Below are positions 1-8,147 of a stretch of 39,180 bases of DNA, piece by piece. The stretch is from Streptosporangiaceae bacterium (GTDB lineage Bacteria > Actinomycetota > Actinomycetes > Streptosporangiales > Streptosporangiaceae), in NCBI GenBank assembly GCA_019239975.1, contig JAFAZE010000118.1, forward strand, positions 1-39,180, written 5' to 3'. A model generated the notes under the pieces. The model was given only the letters and a program-made list of their open reading frames with translations, was not told the DNA's origin and ran no database searches. Made by a program: the position numbers and the translations under genes. Numbering within the stretch: the stretch's first letter is position 1; the number at the start of each line of letters is the position of its first letter.

Positions 1-648
1 TCCGCTCCCTGACCTGGCGGGCGCGCCAGCAGGCTCGCTGAGCTTCGGCCCGGGGGGGGGCAGACGATCGCCGACGCATCCGGGCTTGAGGCTTCTCCGC
101 GAACCGTCCTATGGGACCTACAGAACCCGTGGCGTCCTGCGCGGATCGGCAATCTGCCACAGGAGATAGGGGGAGCCGTTGTGTCGGCGCTCAGCCCGGC
201 GGCTCCCTTGCTGGCCACCGGCAACCCTAACGGAATCGTCAGGCTCTGGTCCATGACCGACCCGCGGCACCCGACCGTAGTGGCCACGCTTTCCGGCAGC
301 TCCGCCGCCCAGACGGTCATGACTTTCAGCCCAGACGGGGAGGTTCTCGTGGGTGAGGACTCCCAAAGCATCATCCATCTATGGGACGTGTCCGGTCCCG
401 GCTCGCCCGTTACTGTCGGCACAATTACCCAGAGTTCCGGGCCTGTGACCGTGAGCCTGCCTGCCGCTCCAACCGGCGGCAGGCTTGCGGCGATCGCCAC
501 GTCGGATGGCATCGACCTGCTGAACATCAGCGCCAGCGCGATAATCCGCCGTCTGTGCGCCGGCAGCGGCGACCCAGTCACCGCGGCACAATGGCACCAG
601 TATGTCCCTGGTCTTCCCTACGAGACACCATGTGCGGCCGAGGGCTAG
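1..648 (+). CDS. WD40-repeat protein, 3' end only, with apparent frameshift
   Basis: This is the C-terminal part of a beta-propeller protein; the start lies left of the window. From about position 59 one frame runs to the stop at 646-648 and shows WD40 blade ends TVLWDL, VRLWSM and IHLWDV with FSPDG turns. The tail, with W-x-Q-Y-VPGLPY and a late Cys, is usual for actinobacterial WD40 proteins that often carry N-terminal NTPase or helix-turn-helix domains. Upstream of 59 that frame meets a stop at 10-12, but the next frame over (from base 2) reads AGSLSFGPGG, a normal blade turn. The switch falls in nine G at 52-60, so the gene is frameshifted there or the run length is misread. No enzyme activity is expected from this part. 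The partner domain is outside the window. Confidence 0.7.
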
Positions 649-707
649 CTAGCCACCCTCAACAGCAGTTGATCACAGCCCAGTACTGAAGAAGGGCCGA
701 GAGGGCA

Positions 708-1271
708 ATGACAACAGGGTCACCCGCACATAGCCCAGGTCGGCAACTCCGGGAACGGCGTGGCTTCGCGGCGGTCGCGGCGACTGTGATGGTCCTGCTG
801 GCGGGGGGATGCACGGGCGGCTCTGTTACAGCCAGCAACACACCGCCGGCTACAGCTGGCCCATCCGGAAACGCATCGCCGACGCCGGCTGGGCCGACAG
901 CACCTGGAACATCAGCCTCGCATGGCTTCGCAGCGTTCGTCGGCAAATGGTACGGACACGGCAGCGGCTTGGTCATCCTCCCCGGCGGGCACTTCACAAT
1001 ATCCGCAAGAACCTACACGTGGTGCAGTCAGTCGCCTCCGCCCTGCGACACCATATCCGGTAACACCATCGTCGACGGAATCCATATAAGCGGGCAGCTG
1101 TCATCGCTGTCCGGCGACGTGGCCACAGGTCAGGTAACACATACCACCGACCCGGCGGATACCCCGGAAGGCCAGATAGCCATGACCTTTGATCCCCGTA
1201 GCGACATCATTACCGTCGGCAGCCTTAGTTACTGCGGCCCTTACGCTCCCGCTGGAGCCTGCGGTGCCTGA
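708..1271 (+). CDS. Putative lipoprotein, unknown function
   Basis: Predicted 187-residue exported protein. An Arg-rich N-terminus is followed by a hydrophobic stretch (about residues 20-34) ending in LLAGGC, a lipobox with Cys35 as the likely lipidated residue. A Ser/Thr/Pro/Gly-rich linker (36-70) leads into a compact domain (about 72-187) with FVGKWYGHG, a Cys pair in TWCSQSPPPC and two late Cys, suggesting disulfides outside the membrane. The motif of a W/Y-rich start followed by beta-rich segments resembles small extracytoplasmic beta-barrel domains, but I do not recognise the family. GAGAGGG lies a few bases before the ATG. It sits 59 bp after the WD40 gene on the same strand; a functional link is not shown. 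Confidence 0.75.
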   Translation: MTTGSPAHSPGRQLRERRGFAAVAATVMVLLAGGCTGGSVTASNTPPATAGPSGNASPTPAGPTAPGTSASHGFAAFVGKWYGHGSGLVILPGGHFTISARTYTWCSQSPPPCDTISGNTIVDGIHISGQLSSLSGDVATGQVTHTTDPADTPEGQIAMTFDPRSDIITVGSLSYCGPYAPAGACGA

Positions 1272-1359
1272 GGCAGAGGCGGTGCAGCGGCTGGGCCGAA
1301 GCGGTGCTCAGCGTCTGGCACGGTCGTGACAGCCTCGCGCCCGGCAGCGCCCGGTACGG

Positions 1360-2535
1360 CTACTTGCCGGTCAGGCGGCGGTAGATGTCCAGCACCTTGC
1401 TGGCCAGATCCGGCCAGGCGTAGGCCGCGGCGGTTTGCCGGGCGGCCGACGACAGCCGCGCCGCCAGGCCAGGATCCGCGAGCAGGCGGCCGATCGCGGC
1501 GGCCAGAGCGGCGGGATCACGGGGCGTCACCAGCAAGCCGTTTTCGCCGTCGCGCACCAGGTCCGCCGTGCCGCCCACGCGGGTGGCGACCACCGGCAAG
1601 CCGGCCGCCATCGCTTCGATCAGCGCCGAGCTGAGATCCTCGTACAGGCTGGGCAGCACGAACAGGTCCACGTGGCGGAGCACCGCCGGAATCTGGGTGT
1701 GCCGCACGAAGCCGGTGAAGTGCACCCGCCCGCCGAGCGCCCGGGCCCGTCGCTGCAGCGCCGGGCGGGCGGCCCCGTCGCCGACCAGCAGCAGATGCGC
1801 CTTGGTGTCGAGCCGGGCGAACGCCCGCAGCAGCGTGCCGACGTCCTTTTGCGGTACCAGGCGCCCCAGGTAGGCGACCCGCGGTCTCGGCACGGCGGGG
1901 AACGGATCCGCCACAGGCTCGGAGAACAGTGCCGGGTCGTAGCCGGGCGGGATCACGTGCACACGGTCCGCCGGTATCCCGTCGGTGCGCAGCAGCCCCG
2001 CGGCGGACGGCGTCAGCGCGATCACCGCGTCCGCGCCGGGCAGCAGCCACCGCTCCGCCGCGCCTCCGCCTGTCCGCACCAGGATGTCGCGCAGCGTGGT
2101 GGGGTTCAGCGAATGCCGCACGTTCAGGTGCATGGTGGCGACCAGCGGGCTGCGGTGGCGGCGCGCCGCGAGCCTCGCCAGCGGCAAGATGGCCACGTCC
2201 TCGCCGCAATGAACATGGACAAGGTCCACCCGGGACGCAGACCCGCCGCGCAGCACGTACGGCGCGGCCAGCGGCGCCCACGCCTGGCGCAGCACAGGTA
2301 CCGGCAGGCCGGTCCTGACAAGCTCGCCATGGTCCCCGAACTGGGTCCGGTCCGCGGGCCCGGCCTGCCGTGAGGTCACCACGAGCTGGCTGACGCCCAG
2401 CCGGTCGAGGCACCGCGTCAGCTCGGCGACGTGGTTCTGCATCCCCCCGATCGCGTCGTAGGCCACCGAGGCCGGTGTCAGGGCGCGGGGCTCGAAGACC
2501 GAACACAGGCGCAGTATGCGGAGCATGCTGCTCAT
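1360..2535 (-). CDS. Glycosyltransferase family 4 (GT-B fold)
   Basis: A 391-residue cytoplasmic or membrane-associated transferase that should move a sugar from a nucleotide-sugar donor to a lipid, glycan or small acceptor. The N-terminal acceptor half has the GGMQNHV segment (about 30-36) typical of GT4 enzymes. The C-terminal donor half has YLGRLVPQKDVGTLLRAF, LLLVGDGA and the E-x7-E pair (Glu299, Glu307, in LYEDLSSALIEAMA), followed by the glycine-rich GLPVVATRVGG loop. Length is normal for the family. The first ATG lacks an obvious ribosome site; a second Met at residue 4 is an alternative. It is divergent from the membrane-protein gene at 2697, and no cell-wall or polysaccharide cluster surrounds it, so donor and acceptor cannot be named. 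Confidence 0.9.
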   Translation of the reverse strand: MSSMLRILRLCSVFEPRALTPASVAYDAIGGMQNHVAELTRCLDRLGVSQLVVTSRQAGPADRTQFGDHGELVRTGLPVPVLRQAWAPLAAPYVLRGGSASRVDLVHVHCGEDVAILPLARLAARRHRSPLVATMHLNVRHSLNPTTLRDILVRTGGGAAERWLLPGADAVIALTPSAAGLLRTDGIPADRVHVIPPGYDPALFSEPVADPFPAVPRPRVAYLGRLVPQKDVGTLLRAFARLDTKAHLLLVGDGAARPALQRRARALGGRVHFTGFVRHTQIPAVLRHVDLFVLPSLYEDLSSALIEAMAAGLPVVATRVGGTADLVRDGENGLLVTPRDPAALAAAIGRLLADPGLAARLSSAARQTAAAYAWPDLASKVLDIYRRLTGK

Positions 2536-2651
2536 GCTGGCAGACGGGGCAAGTGCGACACCAGGACCCGCGCGGGACCACGGCGCGCCAGCCGAGCATG
2601 CAGGAAGGCCTCAGGAACTGTCCAGCCGCCCTGCAGACCGGTTTTCTAGCT

Positions 2652-2669
2652 TTACCGATGAGACGGTAA
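2652..2669. promoter_or_regulatory. Inverted repeat in divergent intergenic region
   Basis: Perfect 6-bp arms TTACCG and CGGTAA separated by ATGAGA, 28 bp before the GTG start at 2697 and inside the 161-bp gap between two divergent genes. It has the size and symmetry of a dimeric repressor site, but no regulator gene is adjacent. Chance occurrence is possible. Confidence 0.3.
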
Positions 2670-2696
2670 GTGAGCTGAGCAGAAAGGGATGGAGCC

Positions 2697-3977
2697 GTGC
2701 TCGAGAGGGTGACCATCTCGTACCGGGGAGCGAGTTACGAGCTGGGCGGGGGACGGGATTACTTCGCGATCTGGGCCGCGGGAGCGCCTCGGTCGCAGCC
2801 GCTGGAACGGTGGCCCAGGACCCCGGAGGGCTGGTCCGCCGCCTGGTCCCGGTTCACGAGCGTCGAGGCGCCAGGAACGATCACGCCGGCCGGCGGGGAG
2901 TCCGCCGGCGCCTTCAGCCTTCGTGGCGCTCTCGGCGCCCGTAGCAGCGCCCGTAGCGGTGCCGCCGGCGCCCGGGCCGGAGCGGCGAACGCACGCACCG
3001 GGGCCGTGCTGGCGGCGGCGCTGCTCGCCGTCGGCGCCGCGCTCGGGATCGCCGGGCTGTTTCCCGTATACCTCGACGGAGCCAGCCTCGCCCAGCAGCC
3101 GGCCCAGCTCGTACCGCACGTGATCTACCTGGCCGTCTGGACCGCGAGCGCGGCGCTCATCCTGCTCGGCGGCACCCGCCTGCGCGTGGGCGCGCTGCTC
3201 GCCGCCGGGATGAGCATCGTGACGTTCGGCTTCTTCCTCGCCGACGCCGGCACGCCGATCGCCGGGGGAGCGCACCTCATGGGTGCCGGCCTGGCGCTCT
3301 GGCTGGTCTGCTGGCTGGCCTGCGCCGCCGGGTCGGCGCTGGCCTTCCGGATCCGGACCGGCGGCGGGGCGCTGGCCAGGCCGCGCGCCGCTGACCTTGG
3401 CCCGGCGCTGATGCTCGTGCTCGGCGCGCTCGGCGCCGCGGTCGCGTTCGCCCCGTCGTGGGACAGCTACGTGCTGCGGACCGCGGCCGGCGCCACGCAG
3501 GCCATCACCGCCGGAAACGCCTTCGCCAACCCCGCGCCGGTGATAGCCGGGAACGTCGCCGTGATGGCCGGGCTCGTCGCCGTTGTCGTCGGCGCGGCCC
3601 TTTGGCGCCCCGGCCGCCAGGGAGCCATGCTGCTGGCCGGCGCCGTCATCCCGATGGCCGCCCAGGCGATCTCGGCGCTGGTCCAGGTGGGGGAGGCCAC
3701 CTCGCCGTCGCTGTTCGGGATCTCCCCGGCGGAGGCCACCCAGAGCGGGCTTACGATCAGCAACGGCCTCACTCCGGTGTTCTGGGTCTACTGCGCGTTC
3801 GTGCTGGCGCTGGCCGTGTCGTTCGCATGGATGCTCGTCGCCCCCCGCCCGGCCGTGCCCGGGTACCAGCCAGCCGCCACTGCGGTGGTCGCCGCTCCCG
3901 TGGGAGCTGGCGGCCCTGAGACCGACGGTCCTGGCGCTGAGCCTGCGGCACCCGAAGACATCCTCGGTCCCGCCTGA
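2697..3977 (+). CDS. Multi-pass membrane protein with N-terminal soluble domain, unknown function
   Basis: Predicted 426 residues from a GTG start preceded by GAAAGGGATGGAG. The first 60 residues are soluble, rich in Tyr and Trp (TISYRGASYELGGG, then W-x2-AWSRFTSVEAPGTI), and look like a conserved actinobacterial N-terminal module rather than a signal peptide. An Ala/Arg-rich linker (about 65-100) is followed by about seven hydrophobic segments between residues 100 and 385, with a longer extracytoplasmic loop around 250-280, and a Pro/Ala-rich acidic tail. No transporter, enzyme or channel motif is visible. It ends 46 bp before the convergent stop of the next large membrane protein. Confidence 0.75.
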   Translation: MLERVTISYRGASYELGGGRDYFAIWAAGAPRSQPLERWPRTPEGWSAAWSRFTSVEAPGTITPAGGESAGAFSLRGALGARSSARSGAAGARAGAANARTGAVLAAALLAVGAALGIAGLFPVYLDGASLAQQPAQLVPHVIYLAVWTASAALILLGGTRLRVGALLAAGMSIVTFGFFLADAGTPIAGGAHLMGAGLALWLVCWLACAAGSALAFRIRTGGGALARPRAADLGPALMLVLGALGAAVAFAPSWDSYVLRTAAGATQAITAGNAFANPAPVIAGNVAVMAGLVAVVVGAALWRPGRQGAMLLAGAVIPMAAQAISALVQVGEATSPSLFGISPAEATQSGLTISNGLTPVFWVYCAFVLALAVSFAWMLVAPRPAVPGYQPAATAVVAAPVGAGGPETDGPGAEPAAPEDILGPA

Positions 3978-4022
3978 CCGCCCCGCTGGACTGGCGTTCG
4001 CACGGGGATATGCACCGCCCGT

Positions 4023-7000
4023 TCAGTCATTCCTTATCGCCTCGTTCATCCGTGCGAGGTCAGCGCCGGCAGCACGCGTCGCGGCTTCGGCCTCCCTCAT
4101 GAGCGCGCCGTTGCCCGTCGCTGCGCCGGCCGTGCAGTCAGCCGCCGATCTCCCGAGCTCGGCGAGCGCCCCGGCCAGGAATTGCTGTGCGGCCGGGTCC
4201 GGTACCGGCGGATCGCCGCGCGCCGCCGCCACCGCCGCGGCCAGTTCCGCGCATGCCCTGCCCCGCGCCGCCCGGCCGCTCGCCAGGCCAACGGCATCGA
4301 CCCGTGCGGTCAGCAGGTGCAGCTCGGCGCTCCCGAAATTATTGAACCAAACGAGAGTGCGATCTCTTGTGCTGACCGGCAAGGCCCCCGTGCCCGCACA
4401 GCAGGGCCGCGGGCTGGACGGCAGCGGCGTGAACCGGAAGTCGCTGAAGACGACGGAAACGGCGCGGGTGCTCGCATTGGTGACGCCAAGGGCGATGAAC
4501 CGGGTGCCCGGGAACGTCGCATCGGTGCCGGATGCCGTCTCGTCATCGACGATGATCTGCTGGTCCGCGCCCTCGGCCGACGCCGCCAGCGTGTAGCTGG
4601 CGGACGTGCCGAGCGTGCCGAAGCCGAGCATCCACTGCCGTCCTCCCGGGCCGACCCGCTGTATGCCCCACGTTCTTGCTTCCGCCGGCCCGGGACTGCA
4701 TATGCCGCTCGAGTAATGACCGGCGCTGGTGGCGCGGGTGTAGATGCTCACGCAGCCCTGGCCAAGACCGGCGAGATCGACGTGAACGGAGACGCTGTAG
4801 TTCTGCGGGAAGATGCCTGACGGGGGCAGGAACTGGACGTCCCCGGCACCTCTGGGCGCCGCCACGACAAGCAGGCCGGTGCGCAGGCAGCGCGCGCTGA
4901 CGGGTTCGTCCGGCGGCACCGACCAGCTGGCGACGTTCTGGTTCGTGTCGCAGCCCGGTCCCGGGACAGGCGCGCGGTAGGCCTGGTTCAGCATCTCCGC
5001 GTTGCTCCTGGCCTGCTGCGGCCATGCGGTGACCGCCACGAAGACGACGACCAGCGCGGTGAGTGCCGCTGCCACGCCGGCCACGGTCAGCCGGGCAGCC
5101 TGGTTGGGGCTATGGTGCCGCGGCTTTTCCCGCTGGCCTTCCCGGGGCCTTCCCGCTGGCTTTTCCCGCTGGCCTTCCCGCGGCCTCAGCACGAAGGCCA
5201 GGACCACGACGGAGGTCCCCAGGATCCCGACGCCGGCGGGGGTGACGTAGTCGCTCGTCAGGTAGTCCGCCGCCGGGACGTTCGTGCCAGGCAGGTGCAG
5301 CGTCCCCAGGTAGAGCAGGCTTGCGTTCGCGATCAGCGTGTACCCGGTGAAAAGCATGATGCGCCCGTCTCGCGGATACGGCGCGCTACCCTCGTTCAGC
5401 TTGTCGCCGGAGGTGGCCAGGCCCCAGAAGCCGAGGAGGAGAAAGAGGCCGGCCAGGGCGAACGCGGAGTTCGCGCCCAGCGTCGTGATTTCTTTCAGCA
5501 GGTACAGGACGAGGCTGACCAGTGCCAGGCCGGCCAGCAGCAGGAACGCGCTGACAAAGAACTCGCCGGCCGGATGTTCGCGTTCCGGGGGCCGTGCCTG
5601 TTTCCGGGAGAGAAGCCAGCCCGCCCAGGCCAGGACACCGACAGCGGCGGCGAACTGGACGCCGCTGAGCAGCATGAAACCGTGCGGGAAGACGGCAGGC
5701 AGATGGCTCGCGCGCAGGAAAGCGGGCAGCGCGGCGATAAGCAAGATCACCCCGGCGGTAACCAGGAACAGGTCCACCGTCATCTGCTTCGGGAGGAGCC
5801 CGGAGAGCAGCAGGTATATCCCCGCGCCGAGGGCCGCCAGCAGAACGGGGATGCTCACAAGCTGGTAGACCTGGTTATCGTGCAGTGCGCCGAGGCCCAG
5901 CAGACTGCCTGTTCCCGAGGCGACATTGGAAAGGACCGTCGTACAGGCGAAGATGGCGATGGATCCGAGGAGAACCGCGCGGGACCGTATATTCTCCGAC
6001 CACAGGGCGTAGCCTCGCCCGGTGCGGGCGAGCACGCCTACGATAACCGCGAGGACTGCGCCGGCCGCCAGTTCCAGGGGCACGGCGCCCGGCGCCCGCT
6101 GCAGCACGTCCGCGACCATGGCCAGCGCGGCCAGCGGTGTCAGCACCAAGAACAGCCGGACGTTCACACGTTTCACCAGCCACCCGTTTACGCAGTTGAC
6201 CGCCCAGCGAACGGTGGCCTGTCCGGTACCCAGGAGATCCGTACTGCCCCACAAGACGATCAGCGCGAGGAAGATGGGCAGCAGCACAGCCGGATAACTG
6301 AGATCGCTTCGCAGACGGGTGGCACCGGCTGCCGCGTGACCGGAGCCGATGTACGAGCCCCAGACCCCGAATTCCAGGGCGTAATAAGCCACGACAATTG
6401 CCGGCATCACCGCCAAGCCATACCAGCGTGGGCTGGCCTGATCATCCCCGGCACGCCGTGACCGGTACCTGACCGCCGCGCTCAGCAGCGCCCATGCCGC
6501 TCCGGCCGCCAGCACGCCGAGCTGCGCCCACCGCAGCGGTACCTCGCCCCCGGCCCCGCCGTCTTTCAGCGTGTAGGCAGGGACGTAGGCGAGAGTGGCC
6601 GTCACCGCGGCGGCGATCGGCAGGCCCGCCGCCGCCCGGACCCGTATCGCCCCGTTCAGCACCAGGCAGTACCCGGCCGCGATCGAGATCGCCATGACGA
6701 GGAAGGCGGCGAGCGGGACCGTGTACGTCCCGCCCGTCTGATCCTGGATCCCGCTGCCGACCTGCGGCTGCGGCGCCTTCTGCGCGAGAAGGACAACGGC
6801 GGTCAGCAAAGTCTGCGCGAACGCGAGGTAGATAAGAAACCGCAGCGGAAAAGTTCGTGGCAAGAAAACGCGCTGCTCGCGGAAGATTTCGGCTGGGCTC
6901 TGCGCCTGAGGAAGGCTTTCCGGCCTGTCGGAGGGATCCGCGTGCCCGCCGGAAACTCGTTCAGCCTGAAGGCCCCCGCGCCGCGGGTTCCCGGCATCTG

Positions 7001-7040
7001 CGGCTTCGTCCCCAGGCTCACGAGAAATGCGCTGGTCCAT
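4023..7040 (-). CDS. Large membrane protein (about 17 TM) with extracellular C-terminal domain, unknown function
   Basis: Predicted 1005 residues. A charged cytoplasmic N-terminus of about 65 residues precedes roughly 16 closely spaced hydrophobic segments (about 70-610), then a basic linker made of a duplicated 12-residue unit (around 620-645), one more membrane helix (about 655-675) and a secreted domain of about 330 residues. That domain has Cys pairs (GCDTNQN, SARC, GCVS, GICS, CCAG) and beta-rich text such as NYSVSVHVDL and SDFRFTPL, reminiscent of concanavalin-like/LamG sandwich folds, then an Ala-rich helical tail with two Cys. No catalytic signature was recognised. A G-rich tract precedes the ATG. 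The polytopic-plus-ectodomain layout could suit a sensor, a glycan-linked transporter or an adhesin; this cannot be decided from sequence alone. Confidence 0.75.
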   Translation of the reverse strand: MDQRISREPGDEAADAGNPRRGGLQAERVSGGHADPSDRPESLPQAQSPAEIFREQRVFLPRTFPLRFLIYLAFAQTLLTAVVLLAQKAPQPQVGSGIQDQTGGTYTVPLAAFLVMAISIAAGYCLVLNGAIRVRAAAGLPIAAAVTATLAYVPAYTLKDGGAGGEVPLRWAQLGVLAAGAAWALLSAAVRYRSRRAGDDQASPRWYGLAVMPAIVVAYYALEFGVWGSYIGSGHAAAGATRLRSDLSYPAVLLPIFLALIVLWGSTDLLGTGQATVRWAVNCVNGWLVKRVNVRLFLVLTPLAALAMVADVLQRAPGAVPLELAAGAVLAVIVGVLARTGRGYALWSENIRSRAVLLGSIAIFACTTVLSNVASGTGSLLGLGALHDNQVYQLVSIPVLLAALGAGIYLLLSGLLPKQMTVDLFLVTAGVILLIAALPAFLRASHLPAVFPHGFMLLSGVQFAAAVGVLAWAGWLLSRKQARPPEREHPAGEFFVSAFLLLAGLALVSLVLYLLKEITTLGANSAFALAGLFLLLGFWGLATSGDKLNEGSAPYPRDGRIMLFTGYTLIANASLLYLGTLHLPGTNVPAADYLTSDYVTPAGVGILGTSVVVLAFVLRPREGQREKPAGRPREGQREKPRHHSPNQAARLTVAGVAAALTALVVVFVAVTAWPQQARSNAEMLNQAYRAPVPGPGCDTNQNVASWSVPPDEPVSARCLRTGLLVVAAPRGAGDVQFLPPSGIFPQNYSVSVHVDLAGLGQGCVSIYTRATSAGHYSSGICSPGPAEARTWGIQRVGPGGRQWMLGFGTLGTSASYTLAASAEGADQQIIVDDETASGTDATFPGTRFIALGVTNASTRAVSVVFSDFRFTPLPSSPRPCCAGTGALPVSTRDRTLVWFNNFGSAELHLLTARVDAVGLASGRAARGRACAELAAAVAAARGDPPVPDPAAQQFLAGALAELGRSAADCTAGAATGNGALMREAEAATRAAGADLARMNEAIRND
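5122..5180. repeat. In-frame 36-bp coding repeat
   Basis: A 23-bp sequence is present twice exactly, at 5122-5144 and 5158-5180, with a period of 36 bp. In the minus-strand gene it encodes a duplicated 12-residue unit (REGQREKPAGRP-like) in the linker just before the last membrane helix. The length, a multiple of three, keeps the frame, so copy number could vary without breaking the protein. Confidence 0.8.
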
Positions 7041-7223
7041 CGCGGTCCCCCCCAGGGCCGTAATCCCGCGTTCGACGCGTCAGACGCGTCACAGACGAGT
7101 CCAGGGCTTGCGCCTCGTCGCCGTCGTGACGACCGTGCCGTGTCCTGGGCCATTACGGTATCAGCAATTCTGCTTACACTGTTTCCGCAAGCGGCCGACA
7201 AACAGTCTGACGCGAACGCGCCA

Positions 7224-7241
7224 GCCGGGACGAAGCCCGGC
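7224..7241 (-). terminator. Hairpin after alpha/beta hydrolase gene
   Basis: Arms GCCGGG and CCCGGC with loop ACGAAG, about 30 bp beyond the stop of the minus-strand hydrolase gene. There is no T run, as is usual for GC-rich actinobacteria. The rest of the 231-bp gap holds GACGCGTC direct copies near 7075-7092 but no recognisable gene. Confidence 0.4.
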
Positions 7242-7271
7242 CGGCGCGCCGCCAACGACAACGGGGCGGCG

Positions 7272-8003
7272 CTAACCAAGGTGCCGTGTGAAGAACCGCA
7301 GCGAGCTGTCCGTCTCGAACCCCGGGATCTCCCCATGCTTGCCGGGATTGGCGTGCAGCGTCTTCTCAGCCGACGCCAGAGCGTCGAACAGCGCCAGGCC
7401 CTGCGCCCGCGGCACCCGGTCGTCGTCCCACTGGAGCAGGAACTGCACCGGGACGGTGACCCGGGCAGCGGTCCCGGCCAGCCCGTGCACACCAAGCAGG
7501 CCCAGTACCGCGGCGCGGACCCGGGGTTCGGCGGCGACCAGCGGCAGACCCAGCCCGCAGCCCATCGACAAACCCCAATAGCCGACCGGGCAGGCGCCCA
7601 CGTAGCCGAGTTCCTGGACCGCGGTGATGACCGCCTGCCATTCGGCGACGGCCTGGTCGGCCAAGAGCTCGTGCAGGGCGGCGACCAGCGCGGCCGTGTC
7701 CTCGCCTGCGCCCATCCGGGCCCGGTTTTCGGTCGCGATCCGCACGAACTCCTCGTCTTTCGGCCGATCGCCGTGGCTGGGCGCGTCGATCGCGGTGACG
7801 GCGAAGCCGCCTTCGGTGACGAAGCGGCCCGCGCGGGCCGGGATGCCGGGGGCTTTCTTGTGCTGACCGCCGCCGTGCCCCATCAGGATGAGGGGGCGCG
7901 GGCCTGTGGCGTCTTCCGGTGTCCATAGCACACCGGGTATCCCACCGAGGGTGAAGAGCTGTTCGGTGACGCCGTCCGACGACGTCTGGGAGGTGAATCG
8001 CAT
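7272..8003 (-). CDS. Alpha/beta hydrolase (dienelactone-hydrolase-like)
   Basis: A 243-residue soluble serine hydrolase. The oxyanion loop GHGGG (42-46), nucleophile elbow GLSMGCG with Ser146, a likely acid among Asp193-195 in QWDDDRVP and His223 in GKHGEIPG give a complete triad in the right order. The family includes dienelactone hydrolases, esterases and acyl-peptidases acting on small esters; substrate cannot be told. No signal peptide is seen. A purine-rich GAAAGG lies a little far (about 11 bp) from the ATG. It stands alone, with HNH and membrane-protein genes on either side. Confidence 0.85.
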   Translation of the reverse strand: MRFTSQTSSDGVTEQLFTLGGIPGVLWTPEDATGPRPLILMGHGGGQHKKAPGIPARAGRFVTEGGFAVTAIDAPSHGDRPKDEEFVRIATENRARMGAGEDTAALVAALHELLADQAVAEWQAVITAVQELGYVGACPVGYWGLSMGCGLGLPLVAAEPRVRAAVLGLLGVHGLAGTAARVTVPVQFLLQWDDDRVPRAQGLALFDALASAEKTLHANPGKHGEIPGFETDSSLRFFTRHLG

Positions 8004-8147
8004 AGCGTTTCAAGCCTTTCGGGATGCCTCCTGCGGGCGCTCCCTAGGCCATGCGAGGGAGGGAGCCCCGACCTGTCACAGCGTTGATCGGTCTCACCTC
8101 CTTCAGTTCGCAGCGGTGCACGGCGACGCCGAACCTGCCGTGGCAGG

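Noticed and set aside
5112..6461. 449-codon plus-strand frame opposite the large membrane protein
   Set aside because: Antisense translation of hydrophobic helices; no motif or start signal.
7073..7100. GACGCGTC copies upstream of the 1005-residue gene as an operator
   Set aside because: Short, GC-rich, and no regulator is nearby; too little to call.
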